Assembly (NCBI GenBank): GCA_050250815.1
Contig: JBFWNY010000002.1
Location: 1 to 64,000 of the forward strand
Direction of reading: 5' to 3'
From: JAEUMD01 sp050250815
GTDB lineage: Bacteria; Pseudomonadota; Alphaproteobacteria; Rhizobiales; Hyphomicrobiaceae
DNA length: 64,000 nucleotides
Made by a program: the position numbers and the translations under genes. The notes under the pieces were generated by a model. That model was not told where the DNA came from and searched no databases. It was given only the letters and a program-made list of their open reading frames with translations. Of this stretch, positions 18,301 to 26,264 are shown in pieces (the first letter of the stretch is position 1; every line of letters begins with the position of its first letter).

Positions 18301-18897
18301 TTTGTTGCTCGCCTCCGTGTTGCGCATCGCGAAGGCGGCGCCGCGGAGTAACTGCACGTTGGCATCGTCGCCGTCTGCTTCGCGCAGCGCCTCCATGATA
18401 TCGTCGGGGACTCGCAGCATGACGCCCTGCCGCGCCTTGAGCAGGCGTTCCTTGTCTTGGGGTTTGGATTTCTCGAACGCCGCCTTGTCGATGTCGAACA
18501 GGAAGCCGATGCCCAGGCGCGGGCTCTTGAAGGTTTCTGCGAAGGGGATGGCGACGACCGGGCCGGTTGTGCCGGCACCCGCCGGCGGCTGCGGCTTGAC
18601 CGCGGTCCCGGTTCCGGTCCCAGTTCCGGACGCGCCGGACCCTTGCTGACCGGACAAGCCACCGAGCAGTCCCGCCGCGGGGCCGCCTTGCGACTGGCCA
18701 GCGCCTCCGCCAGCCCATGGCCACTTCACCGATTGCGGTGGATGCAGGAACATCATGACGAGCGCGCCGATCACGGCAAAGTCGGTCATGCCGCGAAAGG
18801 CGAGATCGCTCCGATAGAGATTTGCCAGAGTGCCAAAGAACGACCGGTTCCGCGTCTCGGTCGCGAGCATGCCCTTGGCGCCTGCTGAACCCGACAT
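15307..18897 (-). CDS. large membrane-anchored Sel1/TPR repeat protein
   Basis: A 1196-residue protein. One transmembrane helix is predicted at about residues 36-52, followed by a Gly/Ala/Pro/Thr-rich linker. Sel1-like repeats occupy about residues 190-340 (ALLGRLLLSGRPG..., AMGTYARMVAEGIG). The rest is three blocks of tetratricopeptide repeats (such as LAYFGRGYVKKIEKKVDEAL, ALNNRGNILRDKGEYAKAL and SVAFNNRGVLYANKRQWEL) joined by charged Pro/Lys/Glu linkers. The first two TPR blocks open with similar Cys-containing modules. TPR and Sel1 repeats bind partner proteins, so it is probably the scaffold for the two AAA+ ATPases encoded just upstream (52-bp gap). Confidence 0.85.
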   Translation of the reverse strand: MSGSAGAKGMLATETRNRSFFGTLANLYRSDLAFRGMTDFAVIGALVMMFLHPPQSVKWPWAGGGAGQSQGGPAAGLLGGLSGQQGSGASGTGTGTGTAVKPQPPAGAGTTGPVVAIPFAETFKSPRLGIGFLFDIDKAAFEKSKPQDKERLLKARQGVMLRVPDDIMEALREADGDDANVQLLRGAAFAMRNTEASNKSAEALWRQAIAGGNAQAKALLGRLLLSGRPGIEQNVDAGRALIEEAAAAGDPQALRFAGVGYLSGDFGTLNPVQAAELLKKGADGGDAMAMGTYARMVAEGIGVPSADGKAAEAYLRKAAESGLTPAQITLGDWDIEQYKQGLKADMKDAVAWHTLAYEKGRSIGALVQLAYLHAAVGKAPPWKDDKKAFAYVRKCSGFDNRYCQFNAGIGWNNGQFGPRNAALARAHFAISASLGHEPAKAQIASLDAALSAEEKKKADAYEKELKGSLKPMPAEIPLQYPGVELPPPVEAAALDGSKARTDASIADTEDYATCVDSKADNSARTSACDRVIAKGLGRPEELGLAYFGRGYVKKIEKKVDEALADYDLALKHDPKLKGALNNRGNILRDKGEYAKALADFDAALAVDAKYVRALAGRAAALYGLGRLDEAEASAKAALNESPDDQWAKRTLDTIEADRKSAARKPDEKAPAESKPSQPSTTSVTETADYKACEDTSAKMADRLVACNRVIDSGKGTPSELSTVWFGRGAALGAEGKDDAALAAYNEAIKQDPQSLASLYNRSLIHSKRGDLDTALADLDAALQINAKHKYVLSGRADVLRRKGKLTEALEQVRAALEVDAQFEPAKRTQQAILADLKRPEDRDSTSQKESGQAKSKTEAKGPPPAEERAAPAAPAEPSDPETAALRERARGHLNREDYDSAIADYTDIIRKEKGIANDFNNRGIAYHKKGDYDRALSDYARAASKAGHDGWPHYNQSLIYTKRGELDKALEQISAAIDKHGMGTAQVLSERADLHLQKKDFVAALKDYDAMIEKLDSRKDGRPLVARAHVLRGRAYQEQAAAEVARCPTLIPPPKKCETAVTYATALLDFETARSLDPDNGDAHFRIGWIADRVGNADLAIENYTKALKADPNMSVAFNNRGVLYANKRQWELAMADYTDAIRADPKNKHAWANRGVLFSNRQQRARAIADLQESLNIDADYAYARNALRRLGVRR

Positions 18898-18949
18898 TCT
18901 ACAACTCCGTTACGCACTATCGGCCGCCCGGGGTCCCTGCTCCAGCGCG

Positions 18950-19972
18950 TTACGCGCCGTGGACGGTCACCTCGCTGCCATCGGCCTCTAGCATCACCTT
19001 GTCCGAGCCGTTCGACTTGGCCGCGATCAGGCCGTCGGCGATTTTTTCCTCGATGTGGCGCGCGATCTCGCGAACGCCGCCCTCGGGCTTGTTCTGCGTG
19101 AATTCCTCGATCGCGGCCATCAGGATGCGCGGGTCGATGCCGGCGCCGGCGATCTCAAGTCCATACTCGCGTGCCTTCTTCTGGATCTCGAGTGCCACGA
19201 CGCGCGCAATGTCGAGACCCTCGAGCTCGCGGAAAGCAAAGACATCGTCGATGCGTGAGAGGACCTCGGGAGCGAACTGCGCATCCTGCAGCGCATTGCG
19301 GGCGAACTTGTTGAGATCGTCCTGGCTGACGGACTTGTCGCGCGCCCGTTCCGCGATCTGACGCGAACCCGCATTGACCGTGAGGATGAAGATCGCATCC
19401 TTGGTCGAGTATTTGAGCCCGTCGTGCAGGTCGGTGATGAAGCCGTCGTTCCATGCCGAGAGGAAGCGCAGGTGGATGTCGCGGTGCGCCTTTTCGAACT
19501 CGTCGAGCAGGATGATGGAGTTGGGCACGTCGCGCAGCGCCTTCGACAACTGTCCGCGTCCGCCACGGTATTCGGGCGGCTGGCCGAACAAGGTGGAGGC
19601 GGAGTGTGCGTCGCGGAGCTGGCCCATTTCGAAGAATGCCAGGTGCTTGCTAGATCCGAACAGCTTCTCGGCAAGGAGCTTGGAGAGGTACGACTTGCCG
19701 ACGCCGGGGGCGCCCGCAAAGCAGATGACGGCGATGGGTCGCGTTGCCTTCGAGCGGTCGATTGCCATGCGGCGGTGCAGCCTCGTGCAGATCGAGTCGA
19801 CGACCGTATCCTGGCCGATGACGCGCGACTTGAGATGCGCGGCCAGCTCCGCAGCATCGATGAGACGGAGCGTCTTCTGCTTCGCTCCCCACATGTCCTC
19901 GAGCGCTTTCATGTCCGTCAGGTTGAAAAGGGGGTCATGGGCTGCCGGCCCACCCTTCGCATCGCTGCTCAT
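18950..19972 (-). CDS. single-domain AAA+ ATPase, ClpB/ClpA D2-like (paralogue 2, soluble)
   Basis: A 340-residue AAA+ protein starting at ATG 19972, six bases after GGAG; a TTG six bases earlier is also possible. Walker A GAPGVGKS is at residues 87-94, the pore-loop region at 134-137 reads EYRG where Clp unfoldases have GYVG, Walker B IILLDE is at 153-158, sensor 1 is FILTVNAGS, the arginine finger lies in LSRIDDVFAF, and sensor 2 is GGVREIARHI. It lacks a Clp N domain and a first AAA ring. It is close in sequence along its length to the next gene upstream, which ends three bases before it, so the pair are tandem paralogues and may form a mixed ring. Confidence 0.88.
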   Translation of the reverse strand: MSSDAKGGPAAHDPLFNLTDMKALEDMWGAKQKTLRLIDAAELAAHLKSRVIGQDTVVDSICTRLHRRMAIDRSKATRPIAVICFAGAPGVGKSYLSKLLAEKLFGSSKHLAFFEMGQLRDAHSASTLFGQPPEYRGGRGQLSKALRDVPNSIILLDEFEKAHRDIHLRFLSAWNDGFITDLHDGLKYSTKDAIFILTVNAGSRQIAERARDKSVSQDDLNKFARNALQDAQFAPEVLSRIDDVFAFRELEGLDIARVVALEIQKKAREYGLEIAGAGIDPRILMAAIEEFTQNKPEGGVREIARHIEEKIADGLIAAKSNGSDKVMLEADGSEVTVHGA

Positions 19973-19974
19973 CG

Positions 19975-21264
19975 TCAACTCCTGTCCCTGAGGGCGGTGG
20001 GTGCCGGAGCGACGTCACCCTCGGCCGTCCGGATAGCGCTTGCGGACGCCGCGGTGTCGGCATCTGCGACCTCGGGGTAGTCCGCTGGATACCGTGCGGG
20101 CGAACTCGGCCCCGGCGCGTCGTCGTCGCCAATGGGCACGACCTCGATACCCCGTCCCGCTGCGACGAAGCGGATCCTGCGTGCATTGTTGGCCCTTGCC
20201 TCGATGAGGCCGTCCGCGATGAGGTGCTCGATGTCACGGGAGATTTCGCGCACGCCGCCCTCGGCCTTGCCTTCGCTCACCCTGGTCATCGCCTGTATGA
20301 GGATCTCCGGGTCGATGCCCTGGGGGACAATCTCAAGCTGGTATTCCCGGGTCATGCGCTCCATCTCGAGCGCGACAATGCGGGCGATGTCGAGCCCCGC
20401 AGGCTCGCGGAACGCGAAGACGTCGTCGATGCGCGACATGACTTCGGGTGCGAAATCTGCATCGACAAGGGCCGCCTTCGCCAGCCGGTTGAGGTCGTCC
20501 TGCGCAATCGTCGGATCGCGGGCGCGCTCGACGATGCGCGCGGCGCCGGCATTCGTCGTGAGCACGAAGATCGCCTCGGTCGTCGAAAACCGGGAAGCGG
20601 TACCCAGATCGGTGACGAACCCGTCGTTCCATGCCGACAGGAACTGCAGATGGATCTGCCGGCTCGCCTTCTCGAACTCGTCGAGCAGGATGATGCAGTT
20701 TGGCGTGTCGCGCAGCCCTTTCGAAAGCACGCCCGGTTCGCCGTGACCCGAATAGCCCGCAGGGACACCGAAAAGCGAGGCGGCGGAGTGGTCGTCCTTG
20801 AAGCGCGCCATCTCCAGGATGTGCAGATGGCCGGCCTCGCCGTAAAGCTTCTCGGCCACGCACTTGGCCAGATAGGTCTTTCCGACGCCGGGCGGTCCGG
20901 CGAAGCACATGACGGCAATGGGCTTGCCTTCGCGGCGTGCGGCCAGTCGCTGTCGGACGCGCCGCGCCAATGCGTCGATGACCTGATCCTGGCCGACGAC
21001 CCGTGACTTGAGGTAACGGGCGAGTTCGGCTTCGTCGATGACGGTGGGTGCGCGAGGCCTCTCCTTCGGGGAAGCGCGTCCGGTCATGCGATCGACGAGG
21101 CCGAGAACCGGTGCAGGCAGGTAGCGGCCGCCGTACAGCGCGAGGAGGACGGCTCCGACACCGGCCAGGATGACGAGCACCCAGGCGAGGGCGGGCGAAG
21201 CGCGTTCGATGATGATCAATGCGATGACAATGCCGAGACGGCCTGCCCATGCCATGCCCGTCAT
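19975..21264 (-). CDS. membrane-anchored AAA+ ATPase, ClpB/ClpA D2-like (paralogue 1)
   Basis: A 429-residue paralogue of the following ATPase, with two added hydrophobic N-terminal helices (about residues 8-20 and 26-45) that should anchor it in the inner membrane. Walker A GPPGVGKT is at 123-130, pore loop GYSG at 170-173, Walker B IILLDE at 191-196, sensor 1 FVLTTNAGA, arginine finger in MSRIDDVFAF, and sensor 2 in GGVREISRDI. Both paralogues keep all residues needed for ATP hydrolysis, but their pore loops differ. The last 80 residues are acidic and Pro/Ala-rich, probably disordered. The membrane anchor suggests the machine works on membrane or envelope substrates. Confidence 0.88.
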   Translation of the reverse strand: MTGMAWAGRLGIVIALIIIERASPALAWVLVILAGVGAVLLALYGGRYLPAPVLGLVDRMTGRASPKERPRAPTVIDEAELARYLKSRVVGQDQVIDALARRVRQRLAARREGKPIAVMCFAGPPGVGKTYLAKCVAEKLYGEAGHLHILEMARFKDDHSAASLFGVPAGYSGHGEPGVLSKGLRDTPNCIILLDEFEKASRQIHLQFLSAWNDGFVTDLGTASRFSTTEAIFVLTTNAGAARIVERARDPTIAQDDLNRLAKAALVDADFAPEVMSRIDDVFAFREPAGLDIARIVALEMERMTREYQLEIVPQGIDPEILIQAMTRVSEGKAEGGVREISRDIEHLIADGLIEARANNARRIRFVAAGRGIEVVPIGDDDAPGPSSPARYPADYPEVADADTAASASAIRTAEGDVAPAPTALRDRS

Positions 21265-21430
21265 GGCTGCACCCTCCGCCGGTCAACGCACAAGAATATG
21301 GAGCTGATCTTTGCAGGGCTGGCCTTACGCGGCCCAGCGAGAGGCCCCTTGTGCTGCGTACGCGACATTGACCAGCCACAGAGATTCAGACGCGCAGGGC
21401 GCCATGGGCGAACGAAACGCCCCCCGCCGT

Positions 21431-22087
21431 TCAGGGCGAGGGAAGGTGCAGGGCTTCCCCCTTCTTGAGGGGCTTGAGTGAGATCTGTGAGCTTCCCAGA
21501 TAGACCGCGACTGTGATGTCGCCGCCGCCGCCATCAACCAGGCCTGTGACGGATACCGGCATGCCGGGCAAATAGGGCACGGCAATCGTATGGGGCTTGT
21601 TGAGCAGTCGAACGTCCTGGACGAATGGCCCAGCGGCGATGCGCACCCAGTCGCCGTCCTCGGCGCGGATGTCGGAAACGGTGATCCAGCCGAGCCGCGC
21701 GCGGTCTTGTGTGACAGCCGTGCGAACGTCTGTCTTCTGCGCCTCGCTCATCATCAGCGCGGCGATGGCCTGCTCGACCTGCTGCGGCGCAACGGGCCGG
21801 ATCATGCTCTGACTGGCCACCTTGGGGCGGGCATTATTGGCCCCCTCGGCACCGTCCCCCGTCGACGCACCGAAGCCGTCGAACAGGCCCAGGACAACCG
21901 CAGCGGCCAGCAGAAGAACGCCGGCGCCGACGACAACGGCTGCTGTCGCCGGCCCTGGCTGGGCTTGCCCGGTCGCGCCGCCGACGGGCAACGGCTTTCG
22001 AGCAGGCGCCGGATCAGGGCGGGGCTGGTTCGTCGAGGGTTCCGGCCTTTGCACGCGCAGGCTCCAAAAGAGCGGCGGTGACGGCAT
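21431..22087 (-). CDS. unknown single-pass membrane protein, first gene of the AAA+/TPR cluster
   Basis: A 218-residue protein with a proline-rich cytoplasmic N terminus (residues 1-48), one transmembrane helix (about 49-70) and a periplasmic domain of about 145 residues. The periplasmic part contains SEAQKTDVRTAVTQDRARLGWITVSD and then a beta-rich section (VRIAAGPFVQDVRLLNKPHTIAVPYL is split here only for description) ending in LKKGEALHLP. I do not recognise it. It is on the same strand as the two AAA+ ATPases and the TPR protein, 166 bp upstream of the first ATPase, and like two of them is membrane-bound, so it is a likely component of the same complex. Confidence 0.65.
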   Translation of the reverse strand: MPSPPLFWSLRVQRPEPSTNQPRPDPAPARKPLPVGGATGQAQPGPATAAVVVGAGVLLLAAAVVLGLFDGFGASTGDGAEGANNARPKVASQSMIRPVAPQQVEQAIAALMMSEAQKTDVRTAVTQDRARLGWITVSDIRAEDGDWVRIAAGPFVQDVRLLNKPHTIAVPYLPGMPVSVTGLVDGGGGDITVAVYLGSSQISLKPLKKGEALHLPSP

Positions 22088-22318
22088 TTAGCCGACAACG
22101 GAGTGAATTGAGTATCAATCCAATCTAGCTCTGATCGGGCCGTCCATTCAATATGGCTTGCCGTTCATGGTGGATGGCATATGGCGCGAGCCGCCGGTGA
22201 GGTTTCTCGGGCGGCTGTATCACGCGATTTCGTGCGGGTTCGTTTGGCAGTTTGCCAAGAAACCGGTCGTCATGTCCGAAGGCTGGGCGGATGGTGACGC
22301 ATGCAGGAGACCGGCAAG

Positions 22319-23485
22319 TCACCCCCGGCCAATGAACTCATGGAGGGCTCTGGCCATCACGCGTTCCTCGAATGTGGGAACGACGAGGACGCGGCATGCG
22401 CCTGCACCGATCTCGGCGGAGTTGGACACGTTCGCCGAAGCCGCGACCTCGACCCCGAGAAATTCCAGGCCATCGCAAATGCGAGCGCGAACATCGGGAG
22501 AGTTTTCGCCGATGCCGCCGCAGAACACCAAGGCATCGAGGCCGCTCAGCACTGAGGCGAGCGAACCCAACTCCATGCGTGCACGATGCACGAAGTAGTC
22601 GAGGGCCTGTCGGGCCTCGGGCGTGGGCGACTCCAGAAGCGTTCGCATATCGTTCGAGAGCCCCGACAACCCGAGCAGCCCGGAGCGCCGGTAAAGCAGA
22701 TCGGCAAGTTGTTCGACCGTCATCCGCTCCTGCGCCAGAAGATAGAGAAGGACACCCGGATCGATCTGACCGCATCGGGTTCCCATGGCCAGCCCATCGA
22801 GTGCGGTAAAGCCCATTGTGCAGGCGACGCTCTTGCCATCGCGGAGCGCGCACATGGAGGCGCCATTACCCAGGTGAGCGACGACAACGCGGCCCTGCAC
22901 CACCTCAGGCGCAACTTCTCGCAGCCTGCCGGCAATGTACTGGTAGGACAGACCGTGAAACCCGTATCGGCGCACACCTTTGTCGTAGTAGGCGCGCGGC
23001 AGCGCGTAGCAATCGGCGACGAAGTCGTGACCACGATGGAATGCGGTGTCGAAGCAGCCGATCTGGCGCGCGGCCGGAAACACCGCCCGTGCGCCATCGA
23101 CGACCGCCAGATTGTAGGGCTGGTGCAGCGGTGCCCATGGGATGAACTCCCTAAGGCGGGCCAGGGTCGCGACATCGAGCTCACGCGGATGGGCGAAATC
23201 GGGCCCCCCGTGCGTGATGCGATGGCCAACGCCGGCCACCGCACGGTCTCCGAGCAGGCTCTGCACGGCACCAAGGATGGCGCGCAGAGCCGCATCGTGA
23301 TCCGCCGCCGGGATCTGCGATCGCGACGCCGTCCCATCGGCGTGCGCGATCCGCATGTTGGCGGCAGCGCCGATGTTCTCGACCTGGCCGCGGGCGATTT
23401 CGTCCTGCTCATTGGTGCTGTCGAACAGCGCGAACTTGATCGACGAAGAGCCGGCGTTGAGCGTTAGCAGGGTCGCGGCATGCAT
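22319..23485 (-). CDS. ackA: acetate kinase
   Basis: A 388-residue member of the acetate/propionate kinase family, which here would convert acetyl phosphate plus ADP to acetate plus ATP. Family signatures are LTLNAGSSSIKFALF near the start, GHRITHGG, CFDTAFH, and RRYGFHGLSYQYI; the nucleotide-binding pattern HLGNGASMCAL and FCGGIGENS are also seen. It is the last gene of the sulfonate cluster, 16 bp after xsc, whose product is acetyl phosphate. Clusters of this kind more often carry phosphotransacetylase (Pta); its replacement by AckA means energy is recovered as ATP and carbon leaves as acetate. Confidence 0.95.
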   Translation of the reverse strand: MHAATLLTLNAGSSSIKFALFDSTNEQDEIARGQVENIGAAANMRIAHADGTASRSQIPAADHDAALRAILGAVQSLLGDRAVAGVGHRITHGGPDFAHPRELDVATLARLREFIPWAPLHQPYNLAVVDGARAVFPAARQIGCFDTAFHRGHDFVADCYALPRAYYDKGVRRYGFHGLSYQYIAGRLREVAPEVVQGRVVVAHLGNGASMCALRDGKSVACTMGFTALDGLAMGTRCGQIDPGVLLYLLAQERMTVEQLADLLYRRSGLLGLSGLSNDMRTLLESPTPEARQALDYFVHRARMELGSLASVLSGLDALVFCGGIGENSPDVRARICDGLEFLGVEVAASANVSNSAEIGAGACRVLVVPTFEERVMARALHEFIGRG

Positions 23486-23501
23486 GGGATTTCGCGCAGC
23501 T

Positions 23502-25280
23502 TCACAGAGGCTGTTGCGGGCGCATGTCAGCCGGGTCGATGCCCGCCACAGCGACTGGCTTCTTCATTGCATCGCGGCGGAAGGGCTCACCCAGCTCCTG
23601 GTTGAGCAACACCTCGATGAAGGTCGTCCGCCGGTCCCGCATCTGCGCCTCCACCGCCTCGGAAAGTTTCGCGCGCAGCTCGTCCATGGAGCGCACCTGC
23701 ACACCGCTTACGCCACAGGCCTCGGCGATGCGCGCGTAATTGACATCGAGGTCGAGCTCAGTGCCGACGAAGTTGTCATCGAACCAAAGGGTCGTGTTGC
23801 GCTTCTCAGCACCCCACTGGTAGTTGCGGAAGATGACCATGGTGATGGCGGGCCAGCTCTCCCGTCCGCACGCCGTCATCTCGTTCATCGAGATGCCAAA
23901 GGCCCCGTCCCCGGCAAAGCCGACGACAGGTACGTCCGGATTGCCGATCTTGGCGCCGACGATGGCGGGAAACCCGTAGCCGCACGGTCCGAACAAGCCT
24001 GGAGAAAGGTATTTCCGGCCTTCCTCGAATGTCGGATAGGCGTTGCCGATGGCGCAGTTGTTGCCGATGTCGGATGAGACAATGGAGGATTTGGGCAGCG
24101 CATCCTGGATGGCGCGCCAAGCCATGCGGGGCGACATCTTGTCGGGCTCGCGCTTGCGGGCGCGCTCGTTCCAGCTCGTACCCGGGTCGTCATCCTCGTG
24201 ATCCATGGACGCGAGCTTCTGCAGCCATGCGGACTTCGTCTTGTGGATCAGCGCCGCGCGCTGATCGCGACCGTTGGTGGCGGCGGCTTCGGGCAGTCGC
24301 GCCAGGATCTGTTCGGCGACGGCTCTGGCGTCGCCCTGTATGCCGACCGTCACCTTCTTGGTCAACCCGATGCGGTCTGCATTGATGTCGACCTGGATCA
24401 GCTTGGCGGTCTTCGGCCAGTAGTCGATGCCGTAGCCCGGCAGTGTCGAGAATGGATTGAGCCGGGTGCCGAGCGCGAGCACGACGTCGGCCTTGGAGAT
24501 GAGTTCCATCGCGGCCTTCGAACCGTTGTAGCCGAGCGGACCGACCGACAGGGGATGCGAGCCGGGGAAGGCATCGTTGTGCTGATAGTTGCAGCAGACC
24601 GGCGCCATCAGGCGCTCGGCAAGCGCGGCCGACGCCGGGATTGCACCGGAGAGCACGACACCTGCGCCGTTGAGGATGACCGGGAAGGAGGCGGCTGCGA
24701 GCAGCCGCGCCGCCTCCGCGATGGCCTGCTGGCCACCGGGCGAACGCTCGAGGCGCACGATCTGCGGCAGCTCGATATCGATGACCTGCGTCCAGTAATC
24801 GCGCGGTACGTTGATCTGCGCGGGCGCCGATCCCCGCCACGCCTTCTCGATCACGCGATTGAGGACTTCGGCAATCCGGGAAGGATCACGCACCTCCTCC
24901 TGGTAGCAGACCATATCGGCGAAGAGCCGCATCTGCTCGATCTCCTGGAAGCCGCCCTGACCTATGGTCTTGTTGGCTGCCTGGGGAGTTACAAGCAGGA
25001 GTGGTGTGTGGTTCCAATAGGCGGTCTTGACCGGTGTGACGAAGTTGGTGATGCCCGGACCGTTCTGCGCGATCATCATCGACATCCGGCCGGTTGAGCG
25101 TGTGTAGCCGTCCGCCATCATGCCGGCGCTGCATTCGTGCGCGCAGTCCCAGAACGTTATTCCGGCCCTGGGAAACAGGTCCGAAATCGGCATCATCGCC
25201 GATCCGATGATGCCGAACGCATGCTCGATACCGTGCATCTGCAGAACCTTCACGAAGGCCTCTTCGGTGGTCATGCGCAT
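23502..25280 (-). CDS. xsc: sulfoacetaldehyde acetyltransferase
   Basis: A 592-residue thiamine-diphosphate enzyme cleaving sulfoacetaldehyde with phosphate to acetyl phosphate and sulfite, the desulfonation step for taurine, isethionate and sulfoacetate. It shows the Xsc N terminus TTEEAFVKVLQMHGIEHAFGIIGSAMMPISDLFP, AHECSAGMMADGYTR, and the C-terminal ThDP motif GDGAFGISMNEMTACGRESW...NYQWGAEKRN. The last of these, with NxQWGAEKxN, separates Xsc from acetolactate synthase. Length matches the family. The start at 25280 gives MRMTTEEAF and has AAAGGG upstream. It lies 108 bp after the sucD-like gene; that gap holds a 7-bp inverted repeat (25363-25369 with 25382-25388). Confidence 0.95.
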   Translation of the reverse strand: MRMTTEEAFVKVLQMHGIEHAFGIIGSAMMPISDLFPRAGITFWDCAHECSAGMMADGYTRSTGRMSMMIAQNGPGITNFVTPVKTAYWNHTPLLLVTPQAANKTIGQGGFQEIEQMRLFADMVCYQEEVRDPSRIAEVLNRVIEKAWRGSAPAQINVPRDYWTQVIDIELPQIVRLERSPGGQQAIAEAARLLAAASFPVILNGAGVVLSGAIPASAALAERLMAPVCCNYQHNDAFPGSHPLSVGPLGYNGSKAAMELISKADVVLALGTRLNPFSTLPGYGIDYWPKTAKLIQVDINADRIGLTKKVTVGIQGDARAVAEQILARLPEAAATNGRDQRAALIHKTKSAWLQKLASMDHEDDDPGTSWNERARKREPDKMSPRMAWRAIQDALPKSSIVSSDIGNNCAIGNAYPTFEEGRKYLSPGLFGPCGYGFPAIVGAKIGNPDVPVVGFAGDGAFGISMNEMTACGRESWPAITMVIFRNYQWGAEKRNTTLWFDDNFVGTELDLDVNYARIAEACGVSGVQVRSMDELRAKLSEAVEAQMRDRRTTFIEVLLNQELGEPFRRDAMKKPVAVAGIDPADMRPQQPL

Positions 25281-25388
25281 GGAGTGTGTACCCTTTCTAA
25301 GATTGCTATCCGGCATTGCGACACGCAGGACGCTTTGGTGGCCGGCCTCGATCACTAACGGCGCGCTGCAGTTGGAAAGGCGCAGCGC

Positions 25389-26264
25389 TCAAGCAGCCTT
25401 GGACAGTTGTTTCAGCAGTTGCGGCACCTGGCTTGGCACGTCTGCGACGGCGACGCCTGCTGCCTCGAGTGCTTTGCGTTTCGATGCGTAGTCACCCTTG
25501 CCGCCGGCGACGATAGCGCCGGCGTGGCCCATCTTCTTGCCCGGTGGCGACTGACGGCCGGCTATGAAGGCCACCACGGGCTTGCTCATCGTGCGCGCAT
25601 ACTCGGCAGCTTCTTCCTCTGCGCTGCCGCCGATCTCGCCGCATATGGCCACGGCTTCGGTGCCGGGGTCGGCATCGAGCATGCGAAGCGCGTCGGCCGT
25701 GGTCGTGCCGATCATGGGATCGCCGCCGATGCCGTAGAACAAGGATTGGCCGAGCCCGGCTTGAGCAATGTTAAGGCTGACCAGCGTCCCCAGGCTTCCG
25801 GAGCGCGAGATGATGCCCACGCTACCTTTGCGGAACACCTTGTCGTTGAATGCGGGCATGATGCCCACGAAGCACTCACCGACAGTAACGAGCCCGGCCG
25901 TGTTTGGACCGACGATGCGCGTGCCGTTCTGGCGCGCTGCGACATGCATCTCCATGACGTCATGCGACGGAATGTGTTCCGTCAGACAGACGAGGAGCTT
26001 GGCGCCCGCCTCGCAGGCGTCGATCGCAGCCTCCTTGGCCATCATGGGCGGAATGAACATGCACGCGATTTCGAACGGCGCTTCCTTGGCGGCATCGCGG
26101 GCCGTCGCGAAGACAGGTACGTCCAGATGACGCGTGCCCGCCTTGTTCGGATTGACGCCGCCGACAACGTTGGAACCGTAGGAGATCATGGCTTGCGTCC
26201 AGAACGTGCCCTGCTTTCCGGTGATGCCCTGGATAAGAATGCGGTGGCTCTTGCGCGGGATCAT
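25389..26264 (-). CDS. succinyl-CoA ligase alpha-like subunit, probable ADP-forming sulfoacetate-CoA ligase
   Basis: A 291-residue SucD-family protein. The CoA-binding Rossmann part has LIQGITGKQGTFWTQAMISYG and GGVNPNKAGTRHLDVPVF; the ligase part has IVGPNTAGLV, GIISRSGSLGTLVS, GIGGDP and the phospho-histidine motif GHAGAI (His at about residue 247). Its ATG overlaps the beta-subunit stop (ATGA). A housekeeping SucCD would sit with the TCA genes; here the pair is between an acylating aldehyde dehydrogenase and xsc, so the substrate is inferred to be sulfoacetate, giving sulfoacetyl-CoA with ATP to ADP. The substrate is inference, the enzyme class is firm. Confidence 0.85.
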   Translation of the reverse strand: MIPRKSHRILIQGITGKQGTFWTQAMISYGSNVVGGVNPNKAGTRHLDVPVFATARDAAKEAPFEIACMFIPPMMAKEAAIDACEAGAKLLVCLTEHIPSHDVMEMHVAARQNGTRIVGPNTAGLVTVGECFVGIMPAFNDKVFRKGSVGIISRSGSLGTLVSLNIAQAGLGQSLFYGIGGDPMIGTTTADALRMLDADPGTEAVAICGEIGGSAEEEAAEYARTMSKPVVAFIAGRQSPPGKKMGHAGAIVAGGKGDYASKRKALEAAGVAVADVPSQVPQLLKQLSKAA

